Under the pieces are notes generated by a model. That model saw only the letters and a list, made by a program, of their open reading frames with translations, made no database searches and was not told the origin of the DNA. A stretch of DNA of 64,000 bases, from contig NC_058498.1 of NCBI RefSeq assembly GCF_020382885.2, positions 18,505,001 through 18,569,000 on the forward strand. The letters run 5' to 3'. The stretch is from Scatophagus argus. Taxonomy: Eukaryota; Chordata; Actinopteri; Scatophagidae. Shown here piece after piece: positions 40,373 to 53,619 of this stretch (positions are counted from its first letter, which is position 1; each line of letters opens with the position of its first letter). The translations under genes and the position numbers were made by a program.

Positions 40373-41683
40373 TCAGAGCAAAACAGATCAATATATCACA
40401 GTCTTCCAATGCAATGCCAGAGTATTGTACATCCTTACAGAATCAGTATTTACACCTAAAATAAATTACATTAAAAAAAATAATAAAATTAAAACATGGA
40501 GTTGCATGTATTGTACAGTAAATTAGACACAATGACGGCTACGTTTCTTAACAGCTCACTTAAATCGTCCTTCCTTGAACTTAATGTAACAGTATAGAGA
40601 GATAAACTATCCCTTCAGTGGCGACGAGAAATACCAGCATTCACACAAGCACCACACTGAGCGGCCAGCAGAAAAAAGAACTAGCAATATCGAAACCAAA
40701 CAGAACCATGTGCAGAGTGAGAGACAGTTTAATGTCACTAGCAGGAAAGTAGGATAGCCGTGACCAAACTGGCCCAGAGCTCAGCACGACCCAGGAGGAA
40801 GGTGAGCAGTTTGGAGCGTAGAGCGGAGAGGAGACAGTCATAACCCGGATGTTCTGGTTCGACACGGTCCTGCTGTACAGTATAACAAGCTATCAAGAGG
40901 CAGGCAAAAATGAAAAAGTGGTGATTTAGAGAGTAGAATAAGCAGGATGTTGCTTCAACAGATAGCATTGAGCCTCACTAATCTCTTTATCAAATCACGT
41001 CATGGTCAGAAAGCCTTCTGATAATTAAAAAAAAAGACCTTTGACTACACACATGACCCTCAGATGTTCCCTTCCCGTGTTGAACAAGCGGCTCAGCCGT
41101 TGAGAAGGCAGCACATGAGGAATCATGAGTAGACATCTGAGGTCCAGTTACTAAGTATTAGTCCCTTTATATGAGGCTGCTGCAGTTTATTCAGACCAGC
41201 TAGCTAGCACAGATTCCCTGTCTTTACAGTATGTATATGCAATCCATATGTAATATGATAACCCGGAGTTTCCCCTGTTTTTGAGGCAAAGACAGGGCCC
41301 TACACATGATATGTATCATGGAATGGAGCACTCCTTCACATTGACTAGAGGACACAGAGTTGGCATTTTCTCCCAAACTCCACCAAAACATCTCCCCAGT
41401 TCTCCTGTATCCCTTTTCTAAAAGCAAGGGATCGAAAAGAGCCTTAGTACTGATCTCAAAGCAGATTTATATGGCATTACCAACAATAAGATCTGTACTA
41501 AGGGCAAGTTAAAGCCAGATGCTTGATGGTACACAGGCTGACATTGAGGAGGGTGTGGGAGGCGGACTGGTGCCCCCTAGAGGGTGTGGAGGACTGGGTG
41601 CAGGGAAGAAAGGAAGAGGAAGAGAAAGAGAGAGAGAGAGAGAGAAGAGGAAGAGGAGGATTCTCCCATGTCTTCATCAGACA

Positions 41684-44600
41684 CTAGCGGTATCGCAGGA
41701 TCACTGGAACTGAAAGGGAGAAAGCATATTTGATGAGAAGTTGTGCATGTTGTGAATATTTAGACTGTGTGAGTGTGTTTGGTCAAATACTCACTGATGA
41801 TAATGAGCAGGAGAGCAACAACTACCAAGGCAATAATCATCTTCATCTGTGGAAGACACACATTTAAGAAATTCCACTCGTAACGCTCGACATGTCTGAC
41901 TCAAGCCTCAACACAAACAAAGAGACGCGCTGAAGGTGTGAATCACAGTCTCACACACACAAAAGACAGACAGCCCACCTTCATGTCTCTCCACCACATC
42001 CTCCTGTGCAGCTGTTTGGCTCGGCTACTGAAGGCAGATGCATTGTCTGATAGGCTCTCTGGAGAGTCACATGACCGCAGCACAGATGGGGACACGTGAG
42101 GAGAGAAATAAATTGTAAAAGAGGGGAAAAATAACATTCGTTAATCATCAAGAAAACAATAAGCGGGCTATTGTTTTGATGTTGGATGAGGTGACTCAAA
42201 CTGCGTAGCTCTGTGTTGTACACATGCAGTTACAAGGTGTTACATTTATGTAAGACTTTGCTCTACTGGTGAAATCATTGCTAGGATGATTTTTCTTTTT
42301 TTAAATGTTGGCACGAAATGCTGAACAACAAGATGCTGAACTGATACATAATTGTCCAAACTTCCACCCTTCTGTCCTTGTCATGATATCCCTCTCCAAA
42401 ATGCTCACCCACGCCGCCTTCTCTCTCTCTCTGTTTCTTAGATACTGTTGTTAACTTGATGTTTATGCATGCTAACAGGAAGGTTACAGCTCCCTAGCGT
42501 GAGACGCTGTGCTTGTCCAAGCCCCTGTCCCCCTTCAGAGCTTTTGTGTGTCATGTGTCTGCTGTTTCCATGTCCATGTGCCTGTTAACGACCTGTCGCT
42601 AGTACAAAGGGAAGCACCCAGACGAGGCTTCTGAGAAGATGCTTGTTAATCTTCAGGAATTTAACAACAGGTTACGTGCACATGGATCGGCCGGCAAGTG
42701 TCAATCACAGGTCATTATATTGCTCACATAAAGAACCTACTGAGGACAACACGCACTGTAGAGGCACACAACCTGCTGTGAAAATGTCCACAGACCCACA
42801 AATACAGCAAAAATTCACATATACACAATGAATCGTAGAAACACAAATGTGTTCCAGATGTGCGTCGCTATCTTGGTTGGCTGGTCGACATGATGGAGAG
42901 AAGCAGTTATACAACAACCGCATGGATGTCATGACGGAGCCACGGGCACTCCAAACTCATCTCTTCAACCATAGAGAAGAAGAGGAAGAAGACTTGTGTG
43001 CGACATGTTGAAAGCTTTGTATGCGTGTGTGAAGGTGTGGAACGAAGTGAGCTAATCACGTTTCACACACCTGCTTGATACACACTGAGTTAAGAAGAGA
43101 GTGGGGCTGTGTGAGACCTGTCAAAGGATTTGAGATGCACACCTGGTAAAACACTAAAGCTGGACATATTAAAAGCTCTGAAGTGCACATGCAAGCAGCT
43201 GTTACTGCACAGCTGAGGTCCTGCAGGAGTAAAGCTGTACAAGGTCATCTGACTACTCCTGGACAAACTTAATGTCTCATGCTGATTTTTCTGCAAGTCA
43301 ATTAACTGATTAGTCAATAACATAATAATTAAATAATCAGCTTCAATTTTGAATAACTGTTTCTGCGATATTTCAGGCAAAAAAGCCCAACAGTTGGTGG
43401 TTCTAGTTTCTCAAATGTCAGGATTTGATCATTTTCTTTGACATACATGTTAAATAACTTTGGACCGTTGGCAAGACAAAATAATAAGGTGTCACTTTGA
43501 CTGTGGGGAACAAGTATAACAGATCATATAACTATTTTCTGACAATCTGCCAACTGTTAGTTGCAGCCCTACATTCATGCCAACAAATCTCATTAACCTA
43601 ACAGCCTGACAGAGAAAACATAAATGTCACACATCCACTTGGTCAGTACACAGACCGCCTCACTGGGTAGCAATCTCAGCCTTCAAGTGCTTCATGCAGA
43701 GAGCTGATGGTTTGTTCAGTCTTTCATATTTGTAGAGCATTTCTGTGCTAAATATATCCTACGTTTGTCTCATATGCGGGCAGGTTTCAGATCTCACCAG
43801 AGATTTTGGTAACACTTTGTATGAAGACCACATTTACAGTGGGCTCATTCATAGTGTATCATAATGCATTCATTATGCTTTATGACTACACTCATAAACA
43901 CACACAATACTCTCTGATGCACTATATCAACAGACATAAAACACTGTAGTTTAAGTTATAAACTAGAGATTGACTGATGGGGCTTTTAAAGCTGAATATT
44001 CTCGCCTACACACACTTCAACAATCAGCTGTAGTAAGAACTCACAGTACGCTGTAACAGTCTCTCCAGCATCATAATACAACTTCTTCTTTTAAATGCAT
44101 AACAATTCCTACATTATTATAGATGCATCAATATGCATATACTTTATTTTAATTAACACATACAACACTTGTATTATACATGCAAGGGTTTTCTTTTTAG
44201 CATATTATTAGTTCTTACTACAGTTGACCGTAGAGGTGCCTATAGGGAAGTATAGGTAGTTATATATTATACATTATTAGCCCTATCAGTCAGTCTCTAG
44301 TTCATAACTAATCAGAAGCACCCACAAGAAACTTGAAATTACAATTTATTATAAGTGACATCCATGCCCTATAGATATGGTCTTCACAGAAAGCCTTTAT
44401 TACCCTCATTAATAAATGTTGTTTTCTTTTACGATGCAGAAATGTTTCCGTTAATGTAAGAAAATTACCAAACTCTCCTTCTTCAGCGAGGACAACAATA
44501 CCCAAAGCCCTGTGCAAACCATCTGTGAGCTACCTGATAAAACTCTCTGTAGAGTTTGTGTTAACTTTAATTAAATTTGTACATGTAGACGCGTGTGCAC

Positions 44601-47600
44601 AAAGTGCACAAAAATATGCACTGTTCCAGTGTGACTCACCCGACTTGTCTTGCAGGTCATCCAGACGCTCACCCCTCTCGATCACCTTGGAGATGTTCTC
44701 CTGCATCACATCGATGACCTCGTCAACCTGCGACTGCACCCTGAGAACGCAAGTTGGAGTGGGACACAGAGTCAGCAATAACAGAGGTAAGGTAAGGGAT
44801 TTGTCTAGGATTAAGCTTTTCAGTTGTGGTAGCATCAGCACACACACCTGTTTTCCCAACAATATCCTCTTCTCTATATCTATCCTTGTCCAGCTGGCAG
44901 GCAATAGCCTGTCAAAAAATTTTAGAGGCTCACTGTTCAGTATGTGCAGATTATTCACAAATCCTTACTTTGTTTACTATACTCATACCTCGCATGACTG
45001 GTCCAGATTACCCTTCAGCCTAAATAATCCTAAATAATTCTTAGTAATGTCTCTCGGAGGGATTCAGGGTCAGGGAGGAGGATATTGGCAAAGAAATAAA
45101 AAAGGTGGACAGGCTCAAAAGCAAGAAACAAGACAAGGGAATTTGTTTTCTCTCACAACTGATCACATTTTCCATCACTTTACACTGATGGTCTCAGACA
45201 AGTGACCACAGGAAATTATCAGTCTTGGACTTGATTACACATTGAGCGCGGTACAATATTAAATATGTAAAACCATGGCGAGAGAAAAACACATCATCAG
45301 GAGGATGGATGTGCTGCCACAAACACACTGTGAGGTTCAGAAAGACACAGAGATGAAGAGCCTGGGCAATATAAACACAACATTCCTGCAATCGGTAATG
45401 ATGGCATCTGGTTTCGCATGCTCACAATGACAAACTGTCAAGCACGAAGAAAGTATGGAGAAACAAACGTGGGTGCCAGACTGTCTCAACAATGGCCTTC
45501 TCTGCTCTCTGACTGAGTCTGACTGGAGGTTAATGTGGAAACAGACTGCAGAGGGACTGGGCCGTCCTGGGAAGGTTACACAATAACCTGCACACGACGG
45601 CCTCTCTTACACAACCCGCAGCTTCTGGTAAACACGACAAAGCTTGATTGCGTAACACCAACACCAAAACTCCAGAGTGCTGGCAATACTACTCTGACCT
45701 CTGGCTTTTAGATGTAGTGAGCAATGTGTAGCACTTACTGCTTCATTTTGTCATTCTGAGGTCCAAATCTGGGTCCTGTGGGCCCTCTCCTGGAAAATGG
45801 GCATTAACAAAGCCAATGTTAGCAATTTAATGCATGACTTTTCAACTGTAACAACTTGCTTTGCTGTTGATTTAATGTGCTCTGCTTCAACAAGCCATAT
45901 GAATATTATTGCTCTCATCGTCTGGGTAAATTGTAACCTTGCTGTGTAAAATGTATTTTAAATAGATTTATTATTCTTCCAATGAACAGGACATATCCTC
46001 AAAGAAACTCACAGAAAGAAGTCTTCCTCCTCATCAGAGTCCTCCTCCAGTAGGTTCCTCTGTAAAAGAGGAAAAACGGTAAGACGTCAGATAAGGGTAT
46101 TACATAGACATTGAATAACTATTGTCTCCTAATCAGAGAACATCCCATTCAGGGAGCTGCGACCACCAGGCCAGAAGCTTTTCTACTATTAGGATGATTT
46201 TAACACCCCTCCATTTTTCTTGGACAATTTTGATTGCCTGCTAACATTGGTTTTTGGTGGTAATTACATCACCCCACCACCTTCATCATGTCATTAGTTC
46301 CTTGGTGGTGATTTTCTGGACTTGAGACGCATTCAGATTTGGGGTAAGCAACAAGCTCCAATACCAGCATCTTGTCAGATGTACATTCATGGCAACCCAT
46401 GGCATCTAGTGCTGCTGCTGCAGGAATATTCAAGGATTCAAGGATTCAAGGATTCAAGGAGCTTTATTGTCATTTCACACACGTAAAACATGAGTGGAAC
46501 AAAATTAGTTTCCCCGGTCCTAGTATAAGCCCAGTTTCCTAAACAAAATAAATATAAATATAAACAATGCTATATAATATAAAAACAGTGGAATATAGTG
46601 AAAACAGTATGAAACTCATATGGCCAGATAGCTGCGCTAGTGATCAATATATGCTGTTTCTGTCTATCTTCAGAAGGCAGACATGGTCAAATACCCTGTT
46701 ATTACAGTGCACTTACACTATGATGACTTACAACAACAGACTGTTGTTGCTCTGCTGCTTTGCTTCCAAACCTCACTAAAAACTCTTCCTCTGGTGCTCT
46801 CTAAGACTGCTCATCATCTAACTCAGTTTGCTGACAAACAAAAATGGACCTCAACAGAATCCGATAAAAACTTATCTCAGTGTAGATCATCTACAGACAT
46901 ACTGCCATGATCACAACCATGTCTGGACCATATGGGTTTTAAAAGAAAGAGGCCTGTGTAAAATGCTATTCATAGAGCATTAGAGAGGGCAGCTGCATAA
47001 AATTCTCATAGGAGGAAAACTGGACCAGGAGGAAAGAGGAAGTCTGTTTCTCATTGGATGACAGACATGAGGACTATGTTTACTGCTACTGGGATAAAAA
47101 GGTCTTCATATTTACTGGAGATTATTGGAGGATGCCCCGAATATATTTTGTTCTAGGAGTTCAGAAGCAGTAATTACAGAATACAGAAGTAGTTTAGCAG
47201 TAAGTTATGTTAAATCTCAAATTTTTCCAGTAATGTTTTTTCTGTCAATACAAAGACCTGAGGAAAGGGAAAGCCAATGTAGATATTTTATTTTCCTGCA
47301 AATACACTATCATCTGCTAAAAAGCTGAGGGACTGGTGGCCATATGATTATGAAGAACTTCATATGTCAAGTCACTAACACTCTCCTTCTTTCTTTCCAC
47401 TCTCTGGTACAGGAGACATATGGGAGTACTGGTAGCTATTATCAGAAGACAGGCGGTAGGGCAGTAAAAGGAAAGCCTGGAAGATGGAAGGGAGCATTGT
47501 ATTATGAGTCTTCCTGTAAGCCTAGCTTTGATCCCAGTTCAACATAATAACAAACAGAGGAAATAGAGGACTGAATAAAGTAAAGAATCAGGGGGAGGAC

Positions 47601-48497
47601 AGGGAAGGTTCAGGTGGGAGGGGATGATCCCTTTGATGAGAACCAGACATTTGGCCAGAAGAGTTTCTTCACTTCACTCCCTTTGAAATTCTTCTCTTCT
47701 TCAAAAGGTTCACTCCCTCATATTTTCCACTATTATTATTATTTAATGGACATCCCACAGCAAAATTTTCATCAACATCTCTTTTTGATATCAATGGACA
47801 TCCATCCATTTTCTATACTGCTTATCCGTCAGGGTCGGGGGGCTGGAGCCTATCCTAGCTGACTACCAGCGGGAGGCGGGGTACACCCTGGAGTCAGTCA
47901 ATGACTCCAGTCAGTCAATGACGCCAGTCAATCGCAGGGCTGACACAGAAAGACAGACAGCCACACACGCACACACTCACACCTAGGAACAACGTAGAGT
48001 AACCAATTAACCTAATGTGCATGTTTTTGGGATTGTGGGAAGAAGCCGGAGTACCCAGAAAAAACCCAAGCAGACACAGGGAGAACATGCAAACTCTGCA
48101 CAGAAGGGCCCAAACCAGGATTCGAACCTGGAACCCTCTTGCTGTGAAGGTACAGTCCTGACCACCGCACCACAGTGCCACCAATGGACATATCAAGTTA
48201 AACACTTTCAACATTCCCTACTTCTAAGGTTTCTGCATAAAGGAAAGCAAACAATACTAAAATTAATTGTTTTAACAATGACAGCTTTCAAACATAACAC
48301 AGACTTTGTTAGTTCCTACATCATCAGGTGCTCCCTGTTTCCCATCCCGTACTCTGTTTGATTCCTCTGTACCCTGCTCCCCGATGACAGTGATAAGCCA
48401 TACACCATCATTCCCTCCATCTGCGTCTCACCCTCTCGCTGCGAATGGATCCTGTGACCTCATCATCATTGAGGTGTCGTTTAAACTTGGGGGGCAT
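41684..48497 (-). CDS. vamp4: VAMP4, vesicle-associated R-SNARE (7 coding exons)
   Basis: Exons in transcript order: 48497-48432, 46059-46013, 45789-45739, 44740-44640, 42058-41979, 41846-41795, 41709-41684. All phases agree and give 140 residues (human 141). VAMP4 is the R-SNARE for fusion between endosomes and the trans-Golgi network. The start [12 protein letters not shown] is nearly the human one. Residues 21-37 hold the RRNLL dileucine signal followed by an acidic cluster, which direct trans-Golgi sorting. The SNARE motif spans about 56-112 and includes the zero-layer arginine region [12 protein letters not shown] hydrophobic anchor follows (about 116-136), with a very short lumenal tail ending RYR. 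The first coding exon starts at acceptor 48533, preceded by an inferred untranslated exon near 50148-50330. Confidence 0.95.
42059..44639 (-). other. VAMP4 intron before the SNARE/anchor exon (2.6 kb)
   Basis: AT-rich intron sequence; no coding exon or clear transposon recognised. Confidence 0.6.
44741..45738 (-). other. VAMP4 intron upstream of the SNARE-motif exon
   Basis: About 1.0 kb with no coding exon or recognised repeat. Confidence 0.6.
46428..46570 (-). mobile_element. LINE tail with (ATTCAAGG)n
   Basis: Four octamer units run into AGCTTTATTGTCATTTCAC and an AAATATAAAT-rich stretch. This is the tandem-ended 3' terminus typical of teleost L2-like non-LTR retrotransposons, in minus orientation. 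There is no coding part. Confidence 0.6.
47792..48191 (-). mobile_element. tRNA-derived SINE with 10 bp target duplication (copy A)
   Basis: Direct repeats CAATGGACAT (47792-47801 and 48182-48191) flank a 380 bp insert. On the minus strand the head carries a Pol III B-box close to GGTTCGAATCC, preceded by an A-box-like TGGTGCGGTGG. A conserved body (TTTGCATGTTCTCCCTGTG, AAACATGCACATTAGG) follows, and the tail reads GGATAAGCAGTATAGAAAATGG. The intact duplication indicates one insertion event. Confidence 0.8.
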
Positions 48498-48533
48498 GTT
48501 GTCTTCAGGCAGCTCCTCCCGATCTGGCTCCCT

Positions 48534-50147
48534 CTGCAAGACAGGAAGATTTAGAAGATCATCAGTTAGGATTCACAGCACTGTGTGGAGAGTTCAATGA
48601 AAACACTTACAGTCCTCAACACACCTGCACCAAGTCACAAAGGGTCTCTTGTAAATGTTACACTTGACAGTCTGCTAAAAGAGAGCACTCTAATTTCTAA
48701 TAGGTGGAAGTGAGTGATTTGACTTAAACAAAGCCAAGCCCTACCTCAGTATGGAACATGCAGAACAAAGCCAGAACAGAGTGAGACCCTAAATCTAAAC
48801 TCGCTCAGTCACAACCGCAATTATAAGGTAACAATGATTCCTCTGCAATTGGTTATGAACATGGTTTGTGCCAGCTGTCTGAGAAATACTGTTTTATGCC
48901 TTCTCTGCAGACAAAGAAACAAGAAATATTAAGATATCTTATTAAAATGTCATGCTCCCAAATATTTCTGGTGTGAGAAGGCACTGAGTCTCACTAGCTA
49001 TGAAAGGAAATGTCATCATAGTTCTGTGTGCCTTTGGGTGAAAAAATCCAATATGTCAGATGTGGAAAACACACTGCTCTTCCAGTTACACCCCCTCGAG
49101 CCTGTGTTTGGGTGCTACTTGTTCCAAACAGTGCGACAAAACACAAACGTTCCTCAATATGGTCTGTGACACTGAACTAAACAACATGTTATTCCTGGGT
49201 TGAGTCTTACTCATACAAAACCGCAACCTGTATTAATCCAGCAATAAAACTTATACCATTGAATCCAGTTCAGTCGGACACTGTGGCTTTCTCAGCAGCG
49301 TCCTTTTCTGGCAATGCGTTTGGAAAAAGGCCTTTCAGTGGCCAGAAGAGGAGAGGACAGGAACTTCCCAGTAAACAAAGGAGAAGAGAAGCAGAGGACA
49401 AGGCTCTATCTGAAGCAGTGACAGTGTGAAGAAACACAGAAAGAGAAAGTCAAAAGAAGCAAAGTCTAACATGGTCGCAGAGTGAAGGGCTAATCTATTT
49501 CAAGAGAGGAATTTTAAAAGATGCAATCCAGAAGAAAGTAGTGGATTCATTTAGAAGTGTCTTGCAGCACAGAAATAGAAATTACAGGTGCTGTGATTTC
49601 AGATTTGGACAAAATAACTAAGGAAATTGTTTCATGATAACCACAAGAACGAACTGTGGATTATTAATGACGAAATTGTGAATTTATGGATTGCAACTTC
49701 AAGCGAATACTAAAGGGAGAATACAATAACCAAACAAAAACACAACAATGAACAAAATTAGAGGAACACAAGACGTTGCCTTCACTGAGGCAAGTACAGC
49801 CATTTGTAGCGAAGTACCGTTATTCCCCATTAATGCTATGGTCACTTCTGGAAATAAAACGTACATTTTGGAGCACAGTTCGTATCAGAAATAATGATTA
49901 TATTATTACAGCCGGTGACAACTTTAGCTGGTAAAGGTGTTTGCTAGCTTAAATTTACACAAGTCAGAATATAAAACTGTAACCATAACATTGATACGCC
50001 AGATTAATTAAAGTTAAATGGACCAATGTGAACGCCAACATAGCCACATGCTACCTAATTTAGCCAGTTGAGACAAGCTGCTTGGCTTATTGACAAATTT
50101 TAGCTCCCCGGCTAAGCTAAGCTAAGGTTGCTAACGCGGCTAGCTAC
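48534..50147 (-). other. VAMP4 intron 1
   Basis: Lies between the inferred untranslated first exon and the exon with the start codon. No coding exon, RNA gene or clear transposon was seen. Confidence 0.55.
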
Positions 50148-50880
50148 CTGCTGTTTCCCTCAAGGTCCGTCGTTCGATGTTGGCGAACGCAGACACACAG
50201 AAACTCGGGTACTAAACCAGGGTTTTCGGGATTCGAGATGGCTTTACGGTTTAGTCACTTTCATTTCAAATACTGTCCGGGCGACGTGACTGTATTGTCA
50301 TTATGGATGCTAGCTGTCTTTTCTCCGTCCTGAATCAGCTGACCAGGAAATGAACCCAAACAGCTGGAGGAGGATAGGATGTTTGACGCAGATGTTTGAC
50401 GGCACGAGCAAATGTTCATACTTATCCGTCGTTGTTATTTTGTTTTTATGCAGCAAATATTTCAGTTTATCATAGAAATAGACACCTTATTGGCACTACT
50501 CTAATCAAAGTGAACCCTATTCTTTGTAGATTCTATGGTTTCTATAATAAAAATCTAAATTGTCATAAAATTAAATCAACCAACAGAATATAAGAAGTGT
50601 GAAAGTAAATTCAAATATTTTGCTTACCTGAAACAATTACAGGAGTACTTAAGTATTATCTAGTGCTGACGTGGACATTTTTCTGTTCAACAACTACTAT
50701 ATATTTTAAATACTGTTTAAATTCTTACAGTTCTGTAATTATGCTTTAATAGAAATTGAGCTGCATGACTTTTACCCAGTATGCAGAATTTGACGCAGTT
50801 CGTAGTTTTAGTAATATATATTATTCCACAGCTGTCCTTTTAGCGTGTATATATGCTTCGCCTGTAGATGGCAACAGTGT
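50148..50880. promoter_or_regulatory. Head-to-head promoter region of VAMP4 (-) and RANGRF (+)
   Basis: On the minus strand a donor (CAG|GTAGCT) ends an inferred VAMP4 untranslated exon at 50148. On the plus strand a RANGRF leader exon ends at 50960. Their starts are therefore only a few hundred bases apart, which allows shared control. Start sites are not defined by sequence. Confidence 0.45.
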
Positions 50881-51123
50881 GTCTGACACGCATTGAGCAG
50901 GACTAAAATTAGACGACAAGAAGAATAAACTTTCACCGGAAGTAAGCGTTCCATTACTTGGTAAGTTGTGTGTCTGTCATGCTTCATTTACAGATGCTAC
51001 ATTTTCTGGAACCAGTTTTATTTTTATTTAAATATTTGTTTTTTTGTTTGTTTCTCTGACTACAGGTAGTTTAAAACAGGCTCTGTGTTCTTTGCTGTTT
51101 CTCCAGAGCTGCGCAGTCTTGAC

Positions 51124-51711
51124 ATGGATATGCAGGCTGCTGGAGGCAGCGCTGCTCAGACTCACCCTCTGTTTGGAGGAGCGCTTTCAGCCGTCCTCCC
51201 TTACACCGCCACAGACATCAGTGAGCTGAGGGAGATTCCGGACAACCAGGAGGTGTTTGTTCACACAAACACCGACCAGAGCCTGATCGTGGAACTGGTG
51301 GAGTACCAGGGACAAGTGGCAGACCAAGACGCTGCCAGGTATCACTTTGAAGACATAGCAGGCAGCAACAAGGCTTTAGGCCCAGGTGCGTTTGAAGTGA
51401 CCAGTGTTATGCCCCTGTCCAAGTCTGAGCTGTCCCTGTCAGACTGCAGCTCTGCCTGGATGCTGACTGGGACACAGTGTGTATCCAAGTTCAACGAAGA
51501 AGCAAGGAATATAGTGACCCTTCACCTGGGTCTGTTCCGTTTGCCACAGTTTTCCACAGATGTCCTGATAACCTTCAATGACCCACAGAGGATCAGCCCT
51601 GACAGCAGTAGTGCTGCTTCGGCTGGGACACTCAGGGAGCCATGGACAATGTACGACTTCCAGCGCTTGTTGCAGACTCTGACTCTGCACAACCCAGGAC
51701 TGTTTGGGTAG
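51124..51711 (+). CDS. rangrf: RANGRF (MOG1), Ran guanine nucleotide release factor
   Basis: A 195-residue protein in one exon. MOG1 binds Ran and promotes nucleotide release in nuclear transport; in mammals it also helps traffic the cardiac sodium channel. Family features visible are PLFGGALSAVLP near the start, DNQEVFVHTNTDQSLIVEL (about residues 40-60), ARYHFEDIAG, an LxxxLxRLPQFSTD segment and the ending LTLHNPGLFG. A leader exon ending at 50960 (TTG|GTAAGT) and an acceptor at 51106 place an intron just before the start codon. An ATG further upstream in frame lies inside that intron, so 51124 is chosen. The coding region has no introns, whereas the mammalian gene is split. Confidence 0.93.
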   Translation: MDMQAAGGSAAQTHPLFGGALSAVLPYTATDISELREIPDNQEVFVHTNTDQSLIVELVEYQGQVADQDAARYHFEDIAGSNKALGPGAFEVTSVMPLSKSELSLSDCSSAWMLTGTQCVSKFNEEARNIVTLHLGLFRLPQFSTDVLITFNDPQRISPDSSSAASAGTLREPWTMYDFQRLLQTLTLHNPGLFG

Positions 51712-51961
51712 AACACTGGCTGTCTCAGAGTGGGACCTCACCTAATTACGGATTTAGCCTCAGGCCTTACAAAAATCTGGTCTGCCGCATGCTGTGGCTT
51801 TCAACCCCAAATTCTTGAAAGCACTTCCTTTAAGTGATGGTCCTGTCCCAGCCATCACACATAAAAATTAATGTTCTGTCCTGCATTTGACGTTGACTTT
51901 GTTCTGACAGTTAAATTGAACAGAAACCAAATATTGCATGATGTGAAGAAAGTGTTGTTGT

Positions 51962-51967
51962 AATAAA
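51962..51967 (+). terminator. rangrf: RANGRF poly(A) signal
   Basis: AATAAA about 250 bp after the stop codon. Confidence 0.65.
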
Positions 51968-51989
51968 TATTTTGGATGACAAATCTTAA

Positions 51990-53295
51990 TATGATCACAT
52001 TGTTATTTTTAAAAAGCATTTATTTTCTTTTATGTGAAAGTATGCACCTGGGAAAAATGTGAGATTGAGGACAAATAACACAGGTATGCAAAATTTCCAC
52101 TCCTGTTTCCCACCTATATAATATTAATAATATTCACTAGCTACCTTGCCCCCCCCCACTGTGATGCTAATGAAAACATTTTAGTCGTGGCAAAGTTCAA
52201 AGTCAAAGCCAGAAGGTTAATGTGAATTCAGATTCCACACATGAACTCCATCTGGAGCAGTTAAAATGCAGCCAATATTCATATTCTTCAGTGTGACCTG
52301 AGCTTGGTCATAAACAGTGAAAACTGAGAGGATGGATCCCAGCAGGAATATGTATTAGGTCAACTGTTTCCATTATTCACTGAAGTGGCTTCATGGTGGA
52401 ATAATTCATTAGCCTGGACCTTGAAAAACCTTGGAAAGACTTCTTTCAGGGGCGAGTTTGGAGAAACACAAAATTTATGGAACGGAAATTGACCCTGATT
52501 AATGTGTTCTGAAGTTGAAAACAGTCCCTTCAGATTTGGAAATCTTGTCCTACAGTATGTAATAGAAGATATTTCCTCAATTATATGTGCTGTTGTTTCA
52601 AGAAAAATTGTTTTGATTTCAGACTGATGTTACAGCTCATCACGGCAAGAGAATTCAGGTAAACCTTGCATAACAAATAAGAGGAAGTACAGTCTGTCTC
52701 CTCAAAGCCACATCAATCCCTTTTCATCCTCTGGTGCAATCAAGGCCAATTAAGATCTCATAAAGTCAGGCATCCTTTCCTCTCCCCGTGATCCCTGTGT
52801 AGCACATTCCTTACTCCTTAGCTACAACAGCAAAACCTCTCTCTGACTGCCATGGACAAGCACACTGGGTCTCTGCAATAAAGTCTGAAAACATCTTGTT
52901 TCTCAGACCTGATGAAGGTTTTCGCATCTTAGGCATCCAACTTAAAGGTCATGCCAAGAGAAAATTTTTGAGACATTATGGCTTTTTCCAGATCCTGAAA
53001 ACAGCCGATTACAGAGTGGTTGCTAGGTTACTAAAGTGCCGTACTCTCAAACTTCTTGGCTTGTGATACTTGTCACATGCTTGTGCACATGGTTTGACAA
53101 GAGAATGATTGTCTGTTTCAAGTGTCTACCTGGACCAAATGTTGGTCCTTTCTCTATGGATCAGAGAGGGATTGTGTGGGAGCACATGAAGCTCCCGGGG
53201 AAGCGGGTTCAGAGACACATGCTGTTTACCTGTAGGAGTTTCCTTGGGGAGAAAATGGTAGAGTATTATATTGAAAGTGAGGGAAATACAATGAA
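51990..53295. other. Intergenic DNA after RANGRF
   Basis: No recognisable gene. An open frame at 53036-53305 has no family resemblance that I can name. The region leads into the HIPK-like pseudogene. Confidence 0.5.
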
Positions 53296-53299
53296 GCAT

Positions 53300-53590
53300 G
53301 CGTAAAACTAATATGCGTCTGAGGAGGCTTAAAAAGGCTTGTTTGTCCTTGCACTCAGTGGCACCCTTTTCTTTTGGGCAGATCTTAAGTATGTCATAGA
53401 GACTGTATTGTACTGAGCCTCCATGGAGCACCAGGGGAGTCTTGGTCTTTGAATTTGTTGCCTTGCCTCATTTCGGAAACTGTATGAACCACAAGTCTCA
53501 GCTTGAAGGGCTGAATCTTATGGTTAACTAGCATTATGTTGTCTGGCTTGATGGCTTGTCTGCATGTGTCAGAGGTATGGAGCTAAATCA
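53300..53590 (-). pseudogene. Degraded HIPK-like kinase pseudogene
   Basis: Three blocks are collinear with the intact kinase at 61249-62733. 53495-53585 matches the catalytic-loop region near 62240-62320 (KPDNIMLVNHK, preceding the DFG). 53415-53450 matches near 61920-61950. 53308-53345 matches near 61760-61800 (AFLSLLRR). The sequence between blocks is deleted or unalignable, and the frame is broken by indels. It is a non-functional older duplicate in the same orientation. Confidence 0.75.
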
Positions 53591-53619
53591 GGGGCAAAAG
53601 TTTCATTCATTTGAAAAAA

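Larger units (their letters stand above)
46060..48431 (-). other. VAMP4 intron between first and second coding exons
   Basis: Contains a LINE tail with octamer tandem (46428-46570) and a full SINE (47802-48181). The rest shows nothing recognisable. Confidence 0.65.

Noticed and set aside
48105-48181. tRNA gene
   Set aside because: Only Pol III box similarity within a SINE head flanked by target duplications; there is no tRNA fold with paired stems.
53036-53305. 89-residue open frame before the HIPK-like relic
   Set aside because: No recognisable motif and no splice or promoter signals; possibly old transposon sequence, but not supportable.
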